64,000 nucleotides of DNA. Source: Juglans regia (lineage: Eukaryota > Streptophyta > Magnoliopsida > Fagales > Juglandaceae). Made by a program: the position numbers and the translations under genes. The notes below the pieces were generated by a model. That model was not told the origin of the DNA. It was given only the letters and a program-made list of their open reading frames with translations, and made no database searches. The first letter of the stretch is position 1. Every line of letters begins with the position of its first letter. This document shows, piece after piece, positions 58,765-64,000 of the stretch. Location of the stretch: contig NC_049901.1 in NCBI RefSeq assembly GCF_001411555.2, forward strand, positions 26,988,372-27,052,371. Direction: 5' to 3'.

Positions 58765-58954
58765 GCCTCGTTTGGTTACGCAGTTCAGATGAGATGAAAT
58801 GAAATGTTTTGTTAAAAGTTGAATAAAATATTGTTATAATATAATTTTTTAATATAAATTTTTATTTTGAAAAAGTTAAATTATTTATTATATTTTATAT
58901 AAAAATTTTAAAAAATTATAATAATTATATAAGATGATGAGATAGACCAACCCT
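58765..58954 (+). mobile_element. MITE (190 bp, TSD TTA)
   Basis: GCCTCGTTTGGTTACGCAGTTCAGATGAGATG at its left end; the right end GATGAGATAGACCAACCC is a weak inverted match. TTA lies on both sides. Its left end is the reverse complement of the right end of 62704-62887. Confidence 0.65.
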
Positions 58955-58956
58955 TT

Positions 58957-59065
58957 ACATTCACCTCAAGTCTCAAATATTTTCCTTCATCGTAAACACT
59001 TATATTATAAATCATTATTTCATTCATGTCCTTTCTTTCTTTTGTACTTTTACTTTACTTTAAGC
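58957..59065. repeat. Direct duplication flanking MITEs, copy 2
   Basis: Second copy of 58247-58350, with CTTTTACTTTACTTTAAGCCGC at its end. Copy 1 is followed by a MITE beginning GCCAC, this one by GCCGCATTGCC, so the pair may mark a local duplication that included a MITE end. Confidence 0.7.
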
Positions 59066-60778
59066 CGCATTGCCACAATCCCTGCAAATAATTTTAGTGT
59101 CTTTGTTATCGGCCCGAAGCTCATTTTAACATGGTTCTCGGCTTGAGGTTCGGACACCCCGTCCATGGTAGTTGATTTATATATCATCAAATTGAGCGGT
59201 ATCACTGCATTTTTACTCACATTCAAGAACTTCCACTGAGATTTTGCTCTTCCTAGCACATAGGGATGTAATAAGGCTTTCAGTCTATTAACTTCACAAT
59301 CAATCAACAATTTAACCAAATATACATATATCTAAGGGTGTGCATCCGAACACGGATTCGGGTATCAAGAAATATCCAGTTTTACATTCGGATTTTGAAA
59401 AGGATAAATACTTGGGGTCTCTATTTTGGGATCCGAGCATCTACTGATACCCCTTTTGTATTTTTTGTTTTACTCTATGATTAAGTAAATATTTTTTAAT
59501 AATGTTGTATTTTTTTTAAATGTGTAAGGAGATTAAAAAAATGCATAAAAAATGAAAATAACCTTCTCGGTGTGTTGTGTCTAGAGCCACTATCGGTGGC
59601 TTTAGCACTGCCCTTTGAAAAACAGGTGAATATCTGCCCGGGTAAACCTGACCAAAATTTGGATAGATATCTAGATTTGGCATATTTATACTTGGATATC
59701 CCCTTTTTTTATGGTTTTTTTGCCTTTTTCTTATCTACTTAACACTTTTATGTTTATTATTCTACGAGATATCTATTTTTTCTTTTTTTTGTATTTATTT
59801 AACAATTTTTAGAAGGCTTTTTTTACCGGCCTTTATGTTTTCTTTTTTACAACATATTACATTGTTTGCATCACAATGCAAAATATCAAATTTTCTTCTT
59901 GAAAACATGCATGCGGTCACATTAGCCTCGTGTGTGGCCTTGTATAACCATGCTTGTAAGATCCTTGATACATATCTGCTCAATCAAAGACCTGATCCAC
60001 AATACAAAGAAAAACAAATCGACATCATTGTAAAAAAAAAATTGAAAAAAAAGGGTATAATCTAATGAAAAATGTGATAAATTATAATAAACCTCAAGTA
60101 CATGTTTAGATCTTTGAAGAAGCAATGCGGAATAGTTAGGATCAGAAGCCTTAAAAGCAATACAAGAGGCTGGAAGTACTCACTTTCCCATCTATCAGCC
60201 TCCAATGCATGTTGTAATATAAGGGAAAAATGAACAAGGTTTATAGCAAGCAAAAGATAAAAGAAACAGAATTATGAGCCCCAACAAGACTCCATGAATG
60301 TACTGTTGCATCAATAGTTGAGCCCACTGTTTTTCCCCCCTTTCAATGTATCATTGTTTCTTCCTTGTAACTTCATTATGAAGATGAAATGAGAAACAAA
60401 AGCAGCTACATGGATGAAAAAGAAGAGGAAAGGATTGGGTAAGATACTACATCAGAAATAATTGTAGACATGATTATTTGAAAACTCCAGATATTCTTTG
60501 GCAGCAATCATCACTTAGTGAGGTTGTAGAATTTTTCTAAACATATTTCTAAAACCAAGGTTCAATTATGATAAATAGCTTGTTAGCAGCCAAACCACCA
60601 TCTATATTTTGGAAGGATCTGCCTTTATTTGTAAAACGAACTGTAATGTACTGCTTGTAGTGTATTGATTTAAAGTAATAGCATATGAAGAATGCCATTA
60701 CAGGGGCCATGCTGAGGGAAGAAATTGACGTAATGCACTGCTTGTAGTGTACTGATGTAATGTACTGCTTGTAGTATA

Positions 60779-61545
60779 TTGATTTTCAAAGTCTCCCATT
60801 ATTTTGACTATCACCAAACACCACCTGCACAGAAACTGTTAATGGCATCATATGACATGGAGGGGGATGCCCTATGGTACCAAGATGCAGTTGAAACGGG
60901 TCAGTTTAATACATGGGATACATTTTCTAGAGCTTTGTTACTACAATTTGGACCTATGGCATACGACGACCCCATGGAAGCCCTCACATGACTCAAACAA
61001 GTGTCCATAGTAGTACATTATAAAGCCCAATTTGAGTCTCTCTCTAATAGATTGAAAGGACTTCCTGAAGCACACAAGCTAAGTTGTTTTCTTAGTGGAT
61101 TGAAGGATGAAATCCACCTTCCCGTGCGGATGTTCAATCCCTTGACTCTTAATGTAGCATTTGGCCTCGCTAAGATCCAAGAGGAGTACCTGACTTGTTC
61201 CAAAAAATCAGTGAAAGGTTGCTGGACAGACAACCACCCTCATCCAGCTCAGGTTCTGGGGTTGGGTCTCATTTTACCCAATTTCAGGGGCCTGGACAGA
61301 AGTTGTATAAGGTAGGAAGGCAAATCCTTTCATCTCAGAGGAATGAGAAGAGAAAGACGGGATTGTGTTACCATTGTGAAGAGAAGTGGAACCCTAATCA
61401 TGTGTGCAAATCTCCTAAAGTGTATGTGCTCCAAGGTTGTGAGGAGGAGCTGGATGATAAGGGAGAAGAACTTTATTTCGATTCTCAAGAGGTGCATGAT
61501 AGTGAACCAGTAGCAGAAAAGCTAGAATCCCACGATTTCTGCCTT
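60779..61545 (+). pseudogene. Ty3/gypsy gag fragment inside the hAT element
   Basis: Reads KVSHYFDYHQTPPAQKLLMA, GDALWYQDAVETGQF, FSRALLLQFGPMAYDDPMEAL, a TGA stop (60989-60991), then YKAQFESLSNRLKGLPE, CFLSGLKDEIHLPVRMF and AFGLAKIQEEY. This is the retrotransposon gag order. After a frameshift near 61200 comes a zinc knuckle, CYHCEEKWNPNHVC (about 61360-61400), and an acidic tail. No protease or pol follows, so only this part was captured or survived. Confidence 0.85.
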
Positions 61546-62158
61546 CAACTGCTCCAAAACGCTCCATTTCGCGTATGGGTCCCTGGCCCCTTTATTTCAG
61601 ACTTCAATTTATTCCTTCAACATGGCCCAACTACTTGGGCTTCATTACGAACACTAAAAATCTTTAGAAACAAAATTTACCTTCTATCTAAGAACAAAAG
61701 CGAAAACTAAACTTCTCACTCTCCAAGCAAAAGCAAACCATTTGTACTTCCTCAAGAAACCACTCAATCGGACTTCATGAAAAAATACTAAATTTTTGCT
61801 GGAAGATTTTAAAAATAAAGAAACCTAACAAAGCATATCTACAAATACAGAAACTCAGATCTACAAACACAGAAACTCAAATCTAGCCAAAGTGGGCAAC
61901 GACCAACAAGAGAGGAAAGTGTTATCCAAATCACTCCTCCAATCACCATTAATCACCTACAAATAACAAGAAATCACAAGAAATCACCTTTGCAAGTAGG
62001 GTTCCTATTTCAAGCTCAAATTAGAAATCTAGGATTTCTCAAGAACCACTCAATCAGACTTCACAAGGGGGGTGTGAGAACAAAGTGACCAAACTTGGAG
62101 AACTGCTGAAAATCAACTGTGAACAGATTGCCTTTGACAACTTGTAGTTTGAAGAACA

Positions 62159-62163
<5 letters not shown>

Positions 62164-62203
<40 letters not shown>
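62164..62203. repeat. (GA)n microsatellite
   Basis: About 20 uninterrupted GA units inside the hAT-type element. Shorter GA runs lie near 62291-62302. Confidence 0.95.
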
Positions 62204-62207
<4 letters not shown>

Positions 62208-62703
62208 TAGGGCTTATGTGATGTTAAAGGATGGCGGCCACTACTAGTCACCGGCAGCGATGGATCTCGTTTAGGGATGCTAGGGTTTCAAGGAGAGAGA
62301 GAGAGGAGACTAAGAGTGAGAGTGACTCAAGAGAGAGGAAACTGACTTCGATTGGGTAATTAATCTCGAGTTCAAAACGATGTCGTTTTGAAACAAAAGA
62401 ATCAGGAAAAAAAAAAACACCCGACTTCGGATAATTGGATAAATAACTGAATCTGTAATCGGGTTTGGGCGGGTAGAATTTCTACCAACCAGGGTCCAAT
62501 CCAAGCAGATAACCACTCGGATTCATCTAGATTTTCGAGTTCCGGACCAGACCGAAAAAATCTGATTCGGATGCACACCCCTACATATATCCTTTCATTA
62601 ATTAAAATATTTTATGGCTCAACATCTATAATTAAATCCCAGAACAAAAAAATACTTCAATAAAAGCTTACAAGTCTAATTTATGGATCTCTACTTACAT
62701 AGC

Positions 62704-62887
62704 ATTCTTACTGTTTGGATACACAAACTCATCATTACAATTTTTCCAAACTCACACATAAAATATAATAAACAATTCAATTTTTTTAAATCCTTAAATA
62801 ATAATAATATTAAAAATTATATTATAACAATATTTTATTTAATTTTCAACAAAACATCTCATCTGAACTGTATAACCAAACGAAACA
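62704..62887 (-). mobile_element. MITE (GTTTGG family)
   Basis: Ends ACTGTTTGGATACACAAACTC and GAACTGTATAACCAAACG are imperfect inverted repeats; the interior is AT-rich. Opposite orientation to 58765-58954. Target duplication unclear. Confidence 0.6.
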
Positions 62888-63239
62888 TTTTATGTTATTC
62901 CTTAGTTGCTTTGATTTCTATGTAGTTAGTATAAAAATAATAAGTTCACAATTTTAAATTGATAATCACTTCTATCATGGCCCAGGTTTCTTTGTAGGAG
63001 AAAATGAGTAAATAATTAGATTAATAATATTCTGATAATGTTTTCTTAATACTTATAATATCACTTTTGTTGATATCGTGTTTCGCAAGCCTTGACAATT
63101 TCACTCGGTCAATGCTCGTATGATCACCTGCACAGTGACAAAAGGGGGACCTCGGGGTCTGTTGATGCTCTGATGCTTAAGTCAGTTTGGAGCTAAGGTT
63201 GAAGATGAAGTATATTGACAATGATTATGTTAGATTACT
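62888..63239. other. No gene seen
   Basis: AT-rich, with a short GGGGGACCTCGGGGTCTG block near 63147 that looks LTR-derived. Confidence 0.4.
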
Positions 63240-63980
63240 TGTGGCGCCCTCGACCCCCACGTGTTATTTTAGTGGTGTTCATGACACCGGGATGATGACC
63301 ACACGGATCACGCACCCCATCGACCAGTGCTCAGAGTGTGTACAATATGCAAAAAGTGTACAAAATAATATTCGCAACAGAGAAATAAAAAGTCTTTCTT
63401 TATTAAGTACCAGAATTTGTTAAAAAAAAAATTAACTTTACAAGAATTATACAGTCATCCGACAGATAAATTAAAGATATGAAATATCATAAGGAAAATA
63501 AATCCCAAAATGCTGAACAACAAATTAGCAACTTATACTTCTAGCGGAGTCGGCCCCTCAGGTTCAAACTCGGGTTCTGCGTCAGACTCTACGGCACCAT
63601 AAAACGGAACCGTAGGGTAAAACACCATAATGAGATTATGACATCTCAGCAAGTAATTAACCAAAATAACATCCAAGAGATATATAAAAATCAAGTGTCC
63701 CCATACGGACATAATCCACATAAAACAACAGCACATATTCTTTTTCCCAAAATACCCTTTTTAAACCACCCACGCCAAAATCCCATTTTGGTCCAATCAT
63801 ATCTATTATTTTATTAAGCATGCGCCACAGTCTCCCCCATGGACCGTCTGCACGACTTGACTCTTTTCGTCACATCACGGGTAACGTCCGTGCATGAGAC
63901 TTCGCAACGAGCAATGCCCAGTTCCGCGCTCAGCGCGTACATGGCCAAGCATCCTCTAACCTCGCCAGCCAAAGGTCACA
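63240..63980 (+). mobile_element. 5' LTR of an element leaving the window
   Basis: Begins TGTGGCGCCCTCGACCCC and ends AAGGTCACA, followed after three bases by TTGGTACGAGAGCG, a degenerate initiator-Met-like primer site. The right half is C-rich, and TGTCCCCATACGG text lies midway. The internal region and 3' LTR are beyond the window, so the assignment cannot be confirmed. Confidence 0.5.
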
Positions 63981-64000
63981 GAATTGGTACGAGAGCGTTA

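Larger units (their letters stand above)
59333..62583. mobile_element. 3.25-kb hAT-type element carrying foreign gag (TSD CATATATC)
   Basis: TIRs TAAGGGTGTGCATCCGAA and TTCGGATGCACACCCCTA enclose 3,251 bp and are flanked by perfect 8-bp duplications CATATATC (59325-59332, 62584-62591), the hAT length. Subterminal regions have GGATTCGGGTA / CCCGACTTCGGATAATTGG-type motifs. No transposase is inside, so it is non-autonomous. The interior holds a broken Ty3/gypsy gag at 60779-61545 and a GA microsatellite. Confidence 0.9.

Noticed and set aside
59050..59319. 89-codon minus-strand ORF
   Set aside because: No motif recognised, and it lies between MITEs and repeats. Nothing supports it as a gene.

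Overview
This window is nuclear DNA of a flowering plant, most likely a woody eudicot. The signs are AT-rich intergenic DNA, genes split by GT-AG introns, and a dense, nested transposon population typical of plants: Ty1/copia, Ty3/gypsy, TRIM, LARD, L1-type LINE, tRNA-SINE, hAT, MULE and Tourist-like MITEs. The species cannot be read from the sequence; the abundant 'GTTTGG...TGAGATGAGATG' MITEs would suit Fagales, but that is only a guess.

Two intact genes stand out. On the minus strand (34105-42434) lies a complete seven-exon gene for ribose-phosphate pyrophosphokinase 4 (PRS4), which makes PRPP for nucleotide, His and Trp synthesis. Its exons were reconstructed by hand: all junctions are GT-AG and the frame is open for 322 codons. 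Its introns hold a SINE, a long-TIR MULE-like MITE, a 1.5-kb solo LTR with matching target duplications, and a 54-nt near-perfect palindrome. On the plus strand (23899-25869) lies an intact 656-codon BED-finger hAT transposase-like protein of the DAYSLEEPER/RICESLEEPER type, probably a domesticated transposase.

Region by region: 1-2212 is the 3' part of a gypsy-like LTR element abutting a decayed hAT transposase (2290-3640). 5765-10850 is a complete but mutated minus-strand copia element (TSD AAAAC). 10851-16260 is mostly non-coding repeat debris. 16747-23230 is a nest of MITEs, a 172-bp-LTR TRIM family (one solo LTR and two full copies), LINE fragments and two hAT MITEs. 26628-30129 is a gypsy LTR broken by MITEs, followed by an element with 205-bp inverted repeats. 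31353-32513 is a broken FAR1/MULE transposase. 34105-42434 is PRS4. 42745-49991 is a young 7.2-kb non-coding LTR element (LARD) in the same orientation as PRS4, with its 3' LTR only 310 bp from the PRS4 start codon. 52360-56110 is a decayed hAT (DUF659 type). 56130-59070 holds repeats and an LTR remnant. 59333-62583 is a 3.25-kb hAT-type element (8-bp TSD) that contains a broken gypsy gag. 63240-64000 is the 5' LTR and primer-site region of another LTR element running out of the window.

No undescribed multi-gene system was found. The most interesting biology is the interplay of transposons with PRS4 and the intact hAT-derived gene. Element boundaries with target-site duplications are direct readings; family names rest on remembered protein and TIR motifs and were not checked against a database.
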